A stretch of DNA of 64,000 bases from Paraburkholderia flagellata (GTDB taxonomy: Bacteria; Pseudomonadota; Gammaproteobacteria; Burkholderiales; Burkholderiaceae), in NCBI RefSeq assembly GCF_021390645.1, contig NZ_JAJEJT010000003.1, positions 620,001 to 684,000 of the forward strand, given 5' to 3'. Shown piece by piece: positions 1 through 8,813 of the stretch; position 1 is the first letter of the stretch; the number at the start of each line of letters is the position of its first letter. The position numbers and the translations under genes are program-made. The notes under the pieces are model-generated. The model saw nothing but the letters and a program-made list of their open reading frames with translations, made no database searches and was not told where the DNA came from.

Positions 1-288
1 CTGGGCAGCGCAACGCATCCGGGCGCGCTGCAGCAGTCGTTCATCAAGCATCAGGCGGCGCAGTGCGGCTATTGCATCGCGGGCATGATCATGCGCGCGC
101 AGGCACTGCTGGATCGCAACCCGCATCCCACGGAGCAGGAGTTGCGCGCGCAGATGGAGCCGAACCTGTGCCGTTGCGGCACGCACATGCGCATTCTCGC
201 CGCCATCCGCGACGTCGCGGGCCTGGCCGCGCCTCAGGCGGGCGCCCCGGCCGCGCATCCCATCACTGCTGCGAAGACCGCATCATGA
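1..288 (+). CDS. (2Fe-2S)-binding subunit of a molybdenum hydroxylase, 3' part only
   Basis: This is the C-terminal 95 residues of a small iron-sulfur subunit; the 5' end lies outside the window. The reading frame is open from base 1. It shows the second [2Fe-2S] cluster pattern of the isoquinoline 1-oxidoreductase alpha / CoxS family, with CxxC at local residues 22-25 (QCGYC) and CxC at 57-59 (LCRCGTHMRI). In the family this subunit carries electrons from the molybdenum cofactor of the large subunit to an acceptor. Its TGA overlaps the ATG of the next gene in an ATGA, so the two are translationally coupled. The substrate cannot be told from sequence. Confidence 0.93.
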   Translation: MGSATHPGALQQSFIKHQAAQCGYCIAGMIMRAQALLDRNPHPTEQELRAQMEPNLCRCGTHMRILAAIRDVAGLAAPQAGAPAAHPITAAKTAS

Positions 289-2552
289 GCCGCCACGACG
301 ACGACCCCATCGACGAACGCCGCCGGCACTTCATGATTTCCGGCGCGCTCTTCGTCGCATTCAGCATGGTAAAGGGCGCGGACGTGCTTGCCCAGGAAGT
401 CATCGCCGACGAAGGCGCGGCCGTGCACGTCGCCAGGGAGACCCAGGCGCTTGCGGGCAGCCTCAAGACCAATCCGCTGCTCGATGCGTGGATCAAGATC
501 ACGCCCGCGGGCAAGGTCACGGTCTTCACGGGCAAGGTCGAACTCGGAACGGGCGTGCGCACGGCGCTGCTTCAGGTCGCGGCCGAAGAGCTGGACATGG
601 CGCCCTCGCTCATCACGTTCCTCACCGCCGACACGGGCGCCTCGCCCGACGAGGGCCTCACGGCGGGCAGCCATACCATGGCCGACAGCGGCACTGCGCT
701 GCTCAATGCCGCCGCGCAGGTGCGCGGCCTGCTCGTCGACGCAGCCGCAAAGCGCTTTGGCGTCGACGCGAGCGGGCTCACATCGAGCGATGCCGTTATT
801 CGCACCCAGGACGGCCGCACCATGACCTACGGCGAAGCCGTCGGCCTCGTGGACCTGCATCGCAACGCAACGCCCACTTCGCCGCTCAAGGACCCGAAGA
901 CGTTCCGCGTGATCGGCACACCGCTCCCGCGGCTCGATATACCGTCGAAGGTCACGGGCGGCGTGAGCTATGTCCACGATATGCAGCTGCCGGGCATGTT
1001 GCACGCGCGCGTCGTCATGCCGCCCGTGTACGACGCGAAGCTACTTGCATTCGACGAAGCTGCCATCATGAGGATGCCCGGCGTCGTCAAGATCGTGCGT
1101 AACGGCAGCATGCTGGCCGTGGTTGCGCAAGGCGAATGGCAAGCGGTGACGGCGCAACGCGCCCTTGCGGCCAGCAGCCAATGGTCGCCTGGACGCGCCC
1201 TGCCCGATCCGGCTACCGTGCATCGCGATCTCAAACCGCTCTGCACGCAGCAGATCAAGATCGCGGACCATCATGCCGCCGCCGCGCCCGCCGTGAAAAC
1301 GCTGGAAGCGCGCTTCATCAAGCGGTATCTGCTGCACGGCTCGATCGGACCTTCGTGCTCCGTCGCGCATCTCGACGGCGGGCAGCTCACCGTCTGGACC
1401 CATTCGCAAGGGGTCTATCCGCTGCGCGAAGCGCTGGCCGAAATGCTTTCCATGCCAAAGGAGAACGTGCGCTGCGTCCACGCTGAAGGCTCCGGCTGCT
1501 ACGGCCACAACGGCGCCGATGATGCTGCCGCGCATGCCGCGCTGATCGCCACGGCCATGCCGGGGCATCCGGTGCGCGTGCAGTGGATGCGCGAACAGGA
1601 GCACACGTGGGACCACTTCACGCCCGCGATGGTGACGGAGGTAAAGGCGTCGATCGACGCGACCGGGCGCATCGTCGACTGGCAATACGCGCTCTGGAGC
1701 AGCTCGCACAATGAACGCATCGTCAACGCCGGGCGTCTGCTGCCCGCACGGATGCTCGAGAAACCCTTTGTTTCAGCGCCCTCGACGCCGATGCTACAAC
1801 CCGAAGGCGGCGGCGACCGCAATGGCATTCCGCTCTACACGCTGCCGAACATCGAGGTGATGAACAACTTCTCGCCGACCATGCCGCTGCAGACTTCGGC
1901 GATGCGCTCGCTCGGCGCGCATACCAACGTGTTCTCCATCGAGAGCACGATGGACGATCTCGCGCACATGGCCGGCATCGATCCCGTCGAGTGTCGTCTG
2001 CGTCACATGGACGACCCGCGCGCGCGGGATGTGATCCAGCTTGCGGCGAAGCGGTTCGGTTGGCCGCGGCCGCCGCGTGCGCGCAACCGCGGCGTAGGCT
2101 TCGCGTTCGCGAAGTACAAGAATCTGATGGCCTATGTCGCGATCGCGGTGGAAATCTCCATCGAGCCCGAAACGGGTCTCGTGAGGCTCGAAGAAGCGCA
2201 GGCCGCCGTGGATTGCGGCCAGGTCGTGAATCCCGACGGCGCGCGCAACCAGATCGAAGGGGGCATCGTGCAGTCGGCCAGCTGGACGCTGCACGAGGAA
2301 CTGCGCTACGACACGAGCCGCATTCGCAGCTTCGATTGGGGAACGTACCCGATCCTGCGCTTCGATTCGGTGCCGAGACGCATCGACGTGCACCTGATCG
2401 ACCGGCCCGGCGCGCCGTTCCTCGGCACGGCGGAGGCCTCGATGGGCCCCACCGCGGGCGCGCTCGCCAATGCGCTGTTCGACGCGACCGGCAAGCGGGT
2501 GCGCGAAATGCCGCTGGCGGGCGACGCGCTGAGGAAGCTCATCGAGGTGTAA
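285..2552 (+). CDS. Xanthine dehydrogenase family molybdopterin-binding subunit (isoquinoline 1-oxidoreductase beta-like)
   Basis: This 755-residue protein has the usual length of IorB-type large subunits. The N-terminus has a twin-arginine-like stretch (RRR at 12-14 followed by a hydrophobic segment), so it is probably exported with its cofactor, as is common for this subgroup. An a/b hammerhead region is recognisable around residues 215-295 (VTGGVSYVHDMQLPG). The catalytic glutamate is expected near residue 717 in LGTAEASMGP, where relatives read GxGE. I chose the ATG at 285, which overlaps the upstream stop, over the upstream in-frame extension. It should hydroxylate an N-heteroaromatic or aldehyde substrate. 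The FAD monooxygenases further down the window would suit a heterocycle pathway, but that link is inference. Confidence 0.93.
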   Translation: MSRHDDDPIDERRRHFMISGALFVAFSMVKGADVLAQEVIADEGAAVHVARETQALAGSLKTNPLLDAWIKITPAGKVTVFTGKVELGTGVRTALLQVAAEELDMAPSLITFLTADTGASPDEGLTAGSHTMADSGTALLNAAAQVRGLLVDAAAKRFGVDASGLTSSDAVIRTQDGRTMTYGEAVGLVDLHRNATPTSPLKDPKTFRVIGTPLPRLDIPSKVTGGVSYVHDMQLPGMLHARVVMPPVYDAKLLAFDEAAIMRMPGVVKIVRNGSMLAVVAQGEWQAVTAQRALAASSQWSPGRALPDPATVHRDLKPLCTQQIKIADHHAAAAPAVKTLEARFIKRYLLHGSIGPSCSVAHLDGGQLTVWTHSQGVYPLREALAEMLSMPKENVRCVHAEGSGCYGHNGADDAAAHAALIATAMPGHPVRVQWMREQEHTWDHFTPAMVTEVKASIDATGRIVDWQYALWSSSHNERIVNAGRLLPARMLEKPFVSAPSTPMLQPEGGGDRNGIPLYTLPNIEVMNNFSPTMPLQTSAMRSLGAHTNVFSIESTMDDLAHMAGIDPVECRLRHMDDPRARDVIQLAAKRFGWPRPPRARNRGVGFAFAKYKNLMAYVAIAVEISIEPETGLVRLEEAQAAVDCGQVVNPDGARNQIEGGIVQSASWTLHEELRYDTSRIRSFDWGTYPILRFDSVPRRIDVHLIDRPGAPFLGTAEASMGPTAGALANALFDATGKRVREMPLAGDALRKLIEV

Positions 2553-2580
2553 AGGCCGCGTTTCTGGCCGTTTCCGGTCC

Positions 2581-2598
2581 GCCGCCGGGGCCGGCGGC
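2581..2598 (+). terminator. GC hairpin after the molybdenum hydroxylase genes
   Basis: A compact palindrome, GCCGCCGG then GG then CCGGCGGC, sits 28 bases after the large-subunit stop and ahead of the TetR start. It could end or attenuate the hydroxylase transcript. There is no T-run after it, so an intrinsic terminator is only a possibility. Confidence 0.3.
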
Positions 2599-2660
2599 CG
2601 CTAGCCACCTGGGGGCAAAGTTTGTATGATCCACTGCACCCATCGAGGAGTGGATCCAGC

Positions 2661-3365
2661 ATGCCCCGTAGAGAATCCGCGCGGACCGAGCCGCCCGACG
2701 ACGCCACGAATGCCGGCCAGCCCGGCGCGGGGCGGCGCCTGCCGCCCGAGGTGCGCGAGCGGCAAATCGTCCTCAAGGCCATCGATCATTTCGCGACGCA
2801 CGGATTTTCCGGGAGCACGCGCGAGCTGGCGCGCCAGCTCGGCGTCACCCAGCCGCTGCTGTACCGCTATTTCCCCAGCAAGGAAGCGCTGATCGACCGC
2901 GTGTACGACGAAGTCTACGAGTGGAACACGGCGTGGGAAAAACTCATAACGGACCGCGCGATTCCCATTCAGGAACGCATGGTGCGCTTTTACACGGCTT
3001 ATTCGAAAGTGATCCTGCGGCGCGAGTGGATCCGCATCTTTATCTTCGCCGGGCTCACCAAGGAAGGCATCAACTCGCGCTACCTCGGGCGCCTGCGCGA
3101 GCGCGTATTCATGCCGATGATGCGCGAGATCCGCGTAGCGTACGGCGCGGATGCCGCCACGACCGCCACGGAGCGCGCGTCCGACCTCGAACTGATCTGG
3201 AGCCTGCACGCCAGCATTTTCTATATCGGTGTGCGCAAGTGGATTTACGCCCTGCCGGTGCCCGAAGATATCGACGCGCAAATCGCCCAGCAAATCGACG
3301 CCTTCCTCAATGGCGTGCCCCATACGCTCAAGCAGTCGCGCCGCAAGCCGCGCAAGCCGGCATAG
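2661..3365 (+). CDS. TetR/AcrR family transcriptional regulator
   Basis: This is a 234-residue regulator. Residues about 28-80 form a TetR helix-turn-helix (STRELARQLGVTQPLLYRYFPSKEALIDRVY), followed by an all-helical ligand-binding part with no assignable ligand. I chose the ATG preceded by GAGGAG ten bases upstream over an in-frame ATG 39 bases earlier. It follows the molybdenum hydroxylase genes on the same strand after about 110 bases, so it may control them or an upstream neighbour. The basic C-terminal tail is low complexity. Confidence 0.9.
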   Translation: MPRRESARTEPPDDATNAGQPGAGRRLPPEVRERQIVLKAIDHFATHGFSGSTRELARQLGVTQPLLYRYFPSKEALIDRVYDEVYEWNTAWEKLITDRAIPIQERMVRFYTAYSKVILRREWIRIFIFAGLTKEGINSRYLGRLRERVFMPMMREIRVAYGADAATTATERASDLELIWSLHASIFYIGVRKWIYALPVPEDIDAQIAQQIDAFLNGVPHTLKQSRRKPRKPA

Positions 3366-3472
3366 CGCTGGCTGAGCTTCCGGGCAGCGTGCGCCTGTCC
3401 GAATGTGCGGACTCACGCCATGACGGCGCCGGGCGGCTCGGCAACTCGCACTTCCGGCGCCCCATGAACCGC

Positions 3473-3868
3473 TCAGTTGCCAGCCGTGCGCACCGTCAGC
3501 CGGTTGACGACCTGGCTCACGCCTTCCACGTCTTGCGCGCGCTGCTGTGCGGCCGCGATCTGGGTAATCTCTGGAACCGATCCGGTGAGCGTGACCACAC
3601 CCGACTTCGCGAGCACGACGACGTTCGCCATCGGCACGCCCCCCTCTTTCGTGACCGCCTTGCGCACGTTTGCCGCCAGCTTGCGGTCGGCGGCTTTCGC
3701 GGCCTTGTGAGCCGCCTGGTGCGCCGCTTTCTCCTGTGCAGCACCCGATGCGGCGATCGGCGCGTGCGTCACGACAGGCGGCGAATAAGACGTTGCCGCA
3801 TCGGCGGCCAGGGCCTGAGCGCTCGTAAATGCAAGTGCCGCCAGCGTCACAATGACACGGTGATTCAT
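3473..3868 (-). CDS. BON domain-containing exported protein
   Basis: This is a 131-residue protein. It has a clear Sec signal peptide (MNHRVIVTLAALAFTSAQALA), an Ala/Lys-rich linker and one BON domain at about residues 60-128 (VRKAVTKEGGVPMANVVVLAKSGVVTLTGSV). BON domains bind phospholipid surfaces, so a periplasmic or outer-membrane role is likely, as in OsmY-type proteins. Its ATG overlaps the stop of the upstream HD-family gene by ATGA, which implies co-translation. It is convergent with the TetR gene. A second BON protein lies near 39.4 kb. Confidence 0.88.
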   Translation of the reverse strand: MNHRVIVTLAALAFTSAQALAADAATSYSPPVVTHAPIAASGAAQEKAAHQAAHKAAKAADRKLAANVRKAVTKEGGVPMANVVVLAKSGVVTLTGSVPEITQIAAAQQRAQDVEGVSQVVNRLTVRTAGN

Positions 3869-4563
3869 GATTTTTGTCTTCTTGAGTGGGAGAAAGGGTT
3901 CTTGTCCGGCTGACTCCAGCGCGAGCCGAGAATCAGCCCGCAAAAATTCAGCCGGCAGTAATCGGGATCGAGGCGGGCAAGAATGTCCGCGCTCCACGTG
4001 CCGCTCGTCGTGTGCGGTCGATGTGCGACGCCTCTGCCTATCGCGCGGATCACGTCTTCGTTGAACGTGGCTTCGCGCGGATAGGCCGCGAGAATCGCCT
4101 TACGCTCGGCGCACGTGTACGCGTCGTAGTTCGTACCGACGAGATCGGTCGCCGCCCCTTGCGCCAACAGGCGCGCAAGCGGCGAAACATGCTCCGGAAT
4201 GCCCGGCGTGGTATGCAGGGCGATCGCACGCCACACGTCCTCGACCACGTGGGGAGAGACACCCGCAAGCAGCGCGCGCGCCGCGTCGGCGCTGTCCACC
4301 TCGTAACGCAAGTTCGAATGCGCATAGGCTGGGCTCAGGCCCATGTTGGCGTACATCGCGCTCACATAGAGCGTTTCCGCGTCGCATACATGACGCTCTC
4401 GACGGGCGGTAAGCGCCGCGAATACGAACACACGACGCGCGTGTCCGACCAGAACCGGATCGAGCGCCGCGCAGGCGTTCTCGACGGCGAGCGTCGCGAG
4501 CGCGGTGCGCGGAATGCGCACGCCCGCCACTTCGTCTGGCGATGCCGCAGGTTCAGGTTTCAT
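3865..4563 (-). CDS. HD-family phosphohydrolase-like protein with a lost HD pair
   Basis: This 232-residue protein matches the small HD-domain family whose members read roughly HDVGL...AIALHT...GIAHKP...FCELI. The first histidine (VGHARRV, about residue 41), the AIALHTTPGIPEH block, the GVAHRPHTTSGT block and the C-terminal FCGLILGSRW are all present. At the place of the diagnostic HD dyad the protein reads MYANMGLS, with Ala-Asn at about 72-73. Metal binding and hydrolysis are therefore probably lost or altered. The start is the ATG just after the upstream relic stop; the end overlaps the BON gene start. It may be decaying or may act as a binding protein. Confidence 0.82.
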   Translation of the reverse strand: MKPEPAASPDEVAGVRIPRTALATLAVENACAALDPVLVGHARRVFVFAALTARRERHVCDAETLYVSAMYANMGLSPAYAHSNLRYEVDSADAARALLAGVSPHVVEDVWRAIALHTTPGIPEHVSPLARLLAQGAATDLVGTNYDAYTCAERKAILAAYPREATFNEDVIRAIGRGVAHRPHTTSGTWSADILARLDPDYCRLNFCGLILGSRWSQPDKNPFSHSRRQKS

Positions 4564-4586
4564 CACGCGCTCCGTGCTCGCGCCGA

Positions 4587-4760
4587 TCAGGTCGCGCGAG
4601 CGAAGGCGGCCAGCGCACTTTCGTAGATTTCCAGCGGCGCGTGACGGACGAGCCGGACCACTGCCCGCGACCGGATGAACACGACCGGACGTCCGGCGCC
4701 CCAGTCCTTGAAGTGGAGTGAGGTGCCGTCGGCGGTCTCCACGAAGCTCTGAACGCTCAT
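4587..4760 (-). pseudogene. 57-codon internally deleted alpha/beta-hydrolase relic
   Basis: A short open frame encodes the first 30 or so residues of a chloroperoxidase/esterase-type hydrolase (ADGTSLHFKDWGAGRPVVF). It then jumps directly to what looks like the C-terminal strand and helix (RLVRHAPLEIYESA, then LAAFARAT). The intact gene beginning at 5852 reads [19 protein letters not shown] at its start and [14 protein letters not shown] and LLAFLKE at its end, so both ends match. The nucleophile, lid and cap are missing, and the frame is kept throughout. It is most simply a deletion relic of a related hydrolase gene, upstream of the HD-family gene. Confidence 0.7.
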
Positions 4761-4868
4761 ACGTATCTCTTCGAATGAATTCGACCGGTATCGAGTGTGC
4801 CGCCTGCTGTTCTGTCTCGAATGCGATCAACACCGCAGGCGGCCGGGCGGCTTTCCTCGAAGCCGGCC

Positions 4869-5852
4869 TTATTCCTTCAGGAACGCCAGCAGATCCGCGT
4901 TCACCTGGTCGAAATGCGTGCTGCACATGCCATGCGGCGCGCCGGGATATACCTTGAGCGTAGCGTGCTTGACGAGCTTCGCCGACAGGCGTGCCGAATC
5001 GTCGATCGGCACGATCTGGTCATCGTCGCCGTGGAGGATGAGCGTCGGCATGTCCATCTTCTTCAGGTCTTCCGTGTAGTCGACCTCGGAGAACTGCTTG
5101 ATGCACTCGTACTGGCCTTTGATCGAGCCTTGCATGCCCTGCCGCCAGAAGTCCTGAATCAGACCCTGCGAGATCTTCGCGTTCGGGCGGTTGAACCCAT
5201 AGAACGGCGTTGCGAGGTCGAGATAGAACTGTGAGCGGTTGGCTGCCACGCCGTCTCGAATGCCGTCGAACACGGACATGGGCAGGCCGCCGGGGTTGGT
5301 CGCCGACTTGACCATCTGCGGCGGCACGGCGCCGATCAGCACCGCCTTTGCCACCCGCTTCGAACCGTGCCGTCCGATATAGTGCGCGACCTCGCCGCCA
5401 CCCGTCGAGTGGCCGACGAGCATCGCGTTGCGCACATCGAGCGCATCGAGCACGGCCGCCAAATCGTCTGCATAGGTGTCCATATCATTGCCGGCGGACG
5501 GCTGGCCCGAGCGCCCGTGCCCGCGACGGTCATGCGCGATCACGCGATAGCCCTGATTCACCAGAAAGAGCATCTGCGGATCCCACGCGTCCGCTGAAAG
5601 CGGCCAGCCGTGCGAGAAGACCACCGGGGTCCCCGTGCCCCAGTCCTTGAAGTAGATCTCGGTGCCGTCCTTGGCCTTCACGTAGCTGGCGCCGCGCTGA
5701 TGTCCGTTGCCGGTATGCGCGGCGGTGCCGCTGGCGGCCGACGCCACCGCGGGCAGGCCCGACATGGCGACCGCGCTGGCCACGCCTGCACTGGCCGAGA
5801 GAATTCGGCGTCGCGTCGGCGACGGCGCGATCGCGTTTTCTTGCAAGTTCAT
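4869..5852 (-). CDS. Tat-exported alpha/beta hydrolase (non-haem chloroperoxidase/esterase type)
   Basis: This 327-residue protein opens with a twin-arginine signal ([16 protein letters not shown] at about 13-28). A hydrolase core follows: oxyanion strand [15 protein letters not shown], nucleophile Ser149 in GHSTGGGE, acid in [12 protein letters not shown] and His in [10 protein letters not shown]. These residues match the cofactor-free haloperoxidase/arylesterase group. The chosen ATG has GGGGAAC upstream; an in-frame start 87 bases earlier gives a non-signal-like extension. The substrate is unknown, but esters, lactones or perhydrolysis are plausible for the family. A divergent AraC regulator faces it. 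Confidence 0.9.
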   Translation of the reverse strand: MNLQENAIAPSPTRRRILSASAGVASAVAMSGLPAVASAASGTAAHTGNGHQRGASYVKAKDGTEIYFKDWGTGTPVVFSHGWPLSADAWDPQMLFLVNQGYRVIAHDRRGHGRSGQPSAGNDMDTYADDLAAVLDALDVRNAMLVGHSTGGGEVAHYIGRHGSKRVAKAVLIGAVPPQMVKSATNPGGLPMSVFDGIRDGVAANRSQFYLDLATPFYGFNRPNAKISQGLIQDFWRQGMQGSIKGQYECIKQFSEVDYTEDLKKMDMPTLILHGDDDQIVPIDDSARLSAKLVKHATLKVYPGAPHGMCSTHFDQVNADLLAFLKE

Positions 5853-5975
5853 CGTTGTTCCCCGTCGTTGCAGACCCGTACGCGAGGTGGCGCGTGATGA
5901 GTCTGCGCGTTGCTGTTGTCCACGATGCAAACAGGCCATGCCCGCATCCGGAACAGAGCTTAGCGACGTGGCATT

Positions 5976-5988
5976 AAAAGGTCCTTTT
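5976..5988. promoter_or_regulatory. AAAAGG-T-CCTTTT palindrome in a 329-bp divergent region
   Basis: The gene-free stretch between the hydrolase start (5852) and the AraC start (6182) is more AT-rich than its surroundings. It carries this perfect 6+6 palindrome followed by ACTTAAATATGCTTAAT. The position suits an operator serving one or both divergent genes. No confident -35/-10 pair was recognised. Confidence 0.35.
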
Positions 5989-6181
5989 CCGGCACTTAAA
6001 TATGCTTAATGGCGCTTTCAGATACCGGCAACGCGCCGGCCGGACCCCGAACAATAAGACGATTCGATGCCCCAACTATGCGGCCCCCTTTTGCAGTTCA
6101 CGCAGCCAGCGCGTTTTTTCTTTCTGCGCCATAATTGCAACGCATTACCGGAGGCCGCATCCAGTTCGATGGGTAGCACCG

Positions 6182-7090
6182 ATGATTTCATCAGCGTTCA
6201 TGCCAAATACATCAACCGGTTCGAAAGACTCGCTCGGGTGTGTTTCCACCAATCTGCGCCGGGACGTGCAAGTCGAGAACGGCGACATCACGTTCTTTCG
6301 CAAGTGCATGGACAAGCCGGAGTTGGAACGCATCGCCATGCCTGGATGTGAGCGCGGCTTTCTCGTGGGCGTCTCGTTGCGAAGCGGTCACCGGCGCAAG
6401 ATCTTCCGCGGGGCGCAGACAATCGATCGGCGCTTTCGTGACAACTCGATCTATATCCGCGACTTCTCCGAAGACTACCGGGCCGATCTATACGGCAATT
6501 TCGACTTTCTGCTGGTCGAGTTGTCTCGCGCTTTCCTGAATCACCTGACCGACGAGCACAATGTGCCTCCGGTTCAGGGGCTGACCTGCGCGGTCGAGCA
6601 GGAAGACGTCGTGCTCGGCCATCTCGCGCGTGCACTCACTGCCAGCCTCGAAACGTCCGGCCACGTCAACGCGCTGCTCATCGAGCAGCTCGGCGTGGCG
6701 ATCGGCACGCATCTCTCGCATCAATACGGCAACCTGCGGGCCACCGATGAACGCGTTAAGGGAGCACTGTCACGTGCCTGCGCGGCCCGCGCGAAAGACA
6801 TGCTGCTTGACTGTTCTCGCAACGGGCTCTCGATTGCCGATGTCGCTCGCGAATGCAACCTGTCGCGCGGCTATTTCATTCGTGCGTTCGCGAAGGAAAC
6901 GGGGCAAACGCCGCACCAATGGGTGCTGGAAAAGCGCACGGAGCAGGCGCGGCAGCTCATGGACGCCACGGACATGACGCTTTCGGAGATCGCGGCGACC
7001 TGCGGCTTTGCGGATCAAAGCCACTTGAGCCGCGTGTTCCTCAGGATCGTCGGCACGTCTCCGGGGGCATGGCGGCGCCGGGCGGAGTGA
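6182..7090 (+). CDS. AraC family transcriptional regulator
   Basis: This is a regulator of about 302 residues with a C-terminal AraC/XylS double helix-turn-helix in the last 100 residues. The motifs are GLSIADVARECNLSRGYFIRAFAKETGQTPHQWVLEKR and MTLSEIAATCGFADQSHLSRVFLRIVGTSPGAWRR. The N-terminal 200 residues form an unassigned sensor domain. The start is uncertain: an in-frame ATG lies at 6002 and another at 6200. I chose 6182 because it gives the usual AraC length. It is divergent from the Tat-exported hydrolase, which is its likeliest target. Confidence 0.87.
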   Translation: MISSAFMPNTSTGSKDSLGCVSTNLRRDVQVENGDITFFRKCMDKPELERIAMPGCERGFLVGVSLRSGHRRKIFRGAQTIDRRFRDNSIYIRDFSEDYRADLYGNFDFLLVELSRAFLNHLTDEHNVPPVQGLTCAVEQEDVVLGHLARALTASLETSGHVNALLIEQLGVAIGTHLSHQYGNLRATDERVKGALSRACAARAKDMLLDCSRNGLSIADVARECNLSRGYFIRAFAKETGQTPHQWVLEKRTEQARQLMDATDMTLSEIAATCGFADQSHLSRVFLRIVGTSPGAWRRRAE

Positions 7091-7227
7091 TGAGCGGCGC
7101 CCGCGGCGCGCTCACACGAGCATCCGGCAATTTCGGTCGCGCTAGTAACCCCTGCCCACTATCGCGACGGCCGCCTCCTTCGTGACTTCGCGGCAGCAAA
7201 TGACGGGCCTTGTTTCTCAACGGCGCG

Positions 7228-8385
7228 TCATGGCGCCGGGTGCGGGCTGAGGTCACCCATGATCTGCGCGCCGAGATCGACGCCGAACTCGCACAGACGT
7301 ACGCCATTGCGCCACTCCACCGCTTCCCACTGCTTCAGGGCCTCGTCGATCGGCCTTTCGGGGTCGCGCAGCCGCTGCGCAAGGGCCACCGCGTTTGCGG
7401 CGGCCTTCGCAGCGCCCGCGCCAGTATGCGGCCGCGCGACAAAGGCCGCGTCGCCCAGCAGCAGCGCCCTGCCGAACACGAGCCTGGGCGCCCGATAGTC
7501 CTGGATGACCTGCAGAAACGGGGCTTCGGTCGCGTGAACCAGTGCGGCCAGCGCGGGCGCGAGTTGCTCGCGGGCGTCTGCCTGCAGACGGGCGCCGATC
7601 TCGTCGCTGAGGGCACCGGGGGGAACGGACAGCGCACGCTGCACACGGTGCCGGTCGGTCAGCGCAGCGTCGAGCGGCGCACCCGCTGCCAAAGGCCGGT
7701 ACCACACCCAGTTCCAGCGCCGCTCCCCCGCACGAGTCGAACCATCCTCGCCAGGGATGAGATAGGTCAGCAACTGATGTCCGTCGCCGCTCTGGAACGT
7801 GAACGCATCGGCGAGCCTGGCCGCGGTCGTCCGGTCGACAGCCGTTTCTGGCAGGAGACCGCGCCAGGCCACATATCCCGCGTAGTCGGGAAAATCGTCG
7901 GGCAACAGCAGTGAGCGCGTCGTCGAATACGGGCCATCAGCGCCAATCAGGAGATCCGCGCGAACACGCTGGCCATTCGACAGCATCACGTCGATGCAAG
8001 CGCCGTCCTGTTCGAAGTCCGAGAGCGCAACGCCCGAATGAACCACCCCATCGGGCAGTCCCGCTCTCAAGGTGTTGTACAGCACGCTCCAGGCGGTCTG
8101 CGCCTGCGGCATGCGCTGACGGAACAGCACCGCGCCGCTCGCATCGAGATACTGCCGGTCCCGCGATGGCACGCCAAGCTGCGGCGCGTGCGCGATGCCC
8201 GCAAACTGGAATGCTTCGAGCAGATCTGGCTGCATGACGAGGCCGCCGCCCCGGCTGTCCAGTTCGCTAATCGAGCGCTCGTAGATATCGACCGTCCAGC
8301 CGACGGCTCGCAAGGCCGCGGCGGCGAAGAGCCCGCCCAGCGAACCGCCAATGATCACTGCGTGACGCGATGTTTGATCAGCCAT
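7228..8385 (-). CDS. FAD-dependent monooxygenase, 2,6-dihydroxypyridine hydroxylase-like (first of three)
   Basis: This 385-residue protein belongs to the flavin group A hydroxylases (PHBH fold). The motifs are the dinucleotide fold GGSLGGLFAA near the N-terminus, the DG motif in LIGADGPYSTTR, and the GD motif in LLGDAAFVARPHTGAGAAKAA. The closest pattern I recognise is the DhpH-type hydroxylase of N-heteroaromatic pathways, which uses NADH and O2 to hydroxylate an activated ring. AAGGAGC precedes the chosen ATG; a longer in-frame start exists 120 bases upstream. It is transcribed away from the VOC-led operon. Relatives are encoded at 9301 and 14002. Confidence 0.9.
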   Translation of the reverse strand: MADQTSRHAVIIGGSLGGLFAAAALRAVGWTVDIYERSISELDSRGGGLVMQPDLLEAFQFAGIAHAPQLGVPSRDRQYLDASGAVLFRQRMPQAQTAWSVLYNTLRAGLPDGVVHSGVALSDFEQDGACIDVMLSNGQRVRADLLIGADGPYSTTRSLLLPDDFPDYAGYVAWRGLLPETAVDRTTAARLADAFTFQSGDGHQLLTYLIPGEDGSTRAGERRWNWVWYRPLAAGAPLDAALTDRHRVQRALSVPPGALSDEIGARLQADAREQLAPALAALVHATEAPFLQVIQDYRAPRLVFGRALLLGDAAFVARPHTGAGAAKAAANAVALAQRLRDPERPIDEALKQWEAVEWRNGVRLCEFGVDLGAQIMGDLSPHPAP

Positions 8386-8541
8386 GTTGTTGCTCCTTCG
8401 GTTTGGCCCTGCGGATAGGTCATTAGCGTAGTCATGACGGACGCAATTCAGAATCCAGGCTGGGCGCAATACAGCATTGCGTTGCTGGCAACCCGCACCG
8501 CCCATTCAGGCTTGTCGCGGACCAAAGGCGATGTCGCCCCT

Positions 8542-8559
8542 ATCTAATTATCATTAGAT
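8542..8559. promoter_or_regulatory. ATCTAAT-TATC-ATTAGAT palindrome in a 428-bp divergent region
   Basis: This perfect 7+7 inverted repeat with a 4-base centre lies in the otherwise GC-rich gap between the first FAD monooxygenase and the VOC gene. It is about 160 bases upstream of the monooxygenase start and is a plausible operator for that gene. The rest of the gap between 8560 and 8740 contains no gene I can support. Confidence 0.4.
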
Positions 8560-8740
8560 TAATAGTGTCGCATAGCCACCGGAACAGCGTCGTCAAACGG
8601 CAGGAAACGCCGCCTATGTGCGCCGCTTCCACGCTGACACTCGTTCGGTATTCCGCACGCGCTATTAGCGCAGCCTCATCTTCCAACGTCCACTCGTCAT
8701 GCTGGCTCACGCCCAGGGTTAACACCGTTTCAAGCGGACC

Positions 8741-8797
8741 TTGCTCGAAATCATTTTTGCACTAGAATTTATCAACCGATCAGTAATCGATCGATAA
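8741..8797 (+). promoter_or_regulatory. Promoter and operator in front of the VOC/monooxygenase operon
   Basis: A TTGCTC box and a TAGAAT box (5/6 to the -10 consensus) are 16 bases apart. Directly after the -10 comes a near-perfect inverted repeat at 8769-8797. Its arms are TTATCAACCGAT and ATCGATCGATAA, pairing at 10 of 12 positions around a 5-base centre. A repressor bound there would cover the transcription start. The repeat ends 16 bases before the VOC ATG, and AGGAG follows it. Confidence 0.55.
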
Positions 8798-8813
8798 ATA
8801 GCAGGAGCACATC

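Noticed and set aside
2581..2598. Calling the hairpin after the molybdenum hydroxylase a firm intrinsic terminator
   Set aside because: It lacks a following T-run, so it is listed only at low confidence.
8540..8725. A 61-codon minus-strand frame (QHDEWTLEDEAALIARAEYR) in the gap before the VOC gene
   Set aside because: Composition looks protein-like, but there is only a GTG start without a ribosome site and no recognisable family. It overlaps a palindrome at its end. A decayed fragment is possible, but I cannot support it.
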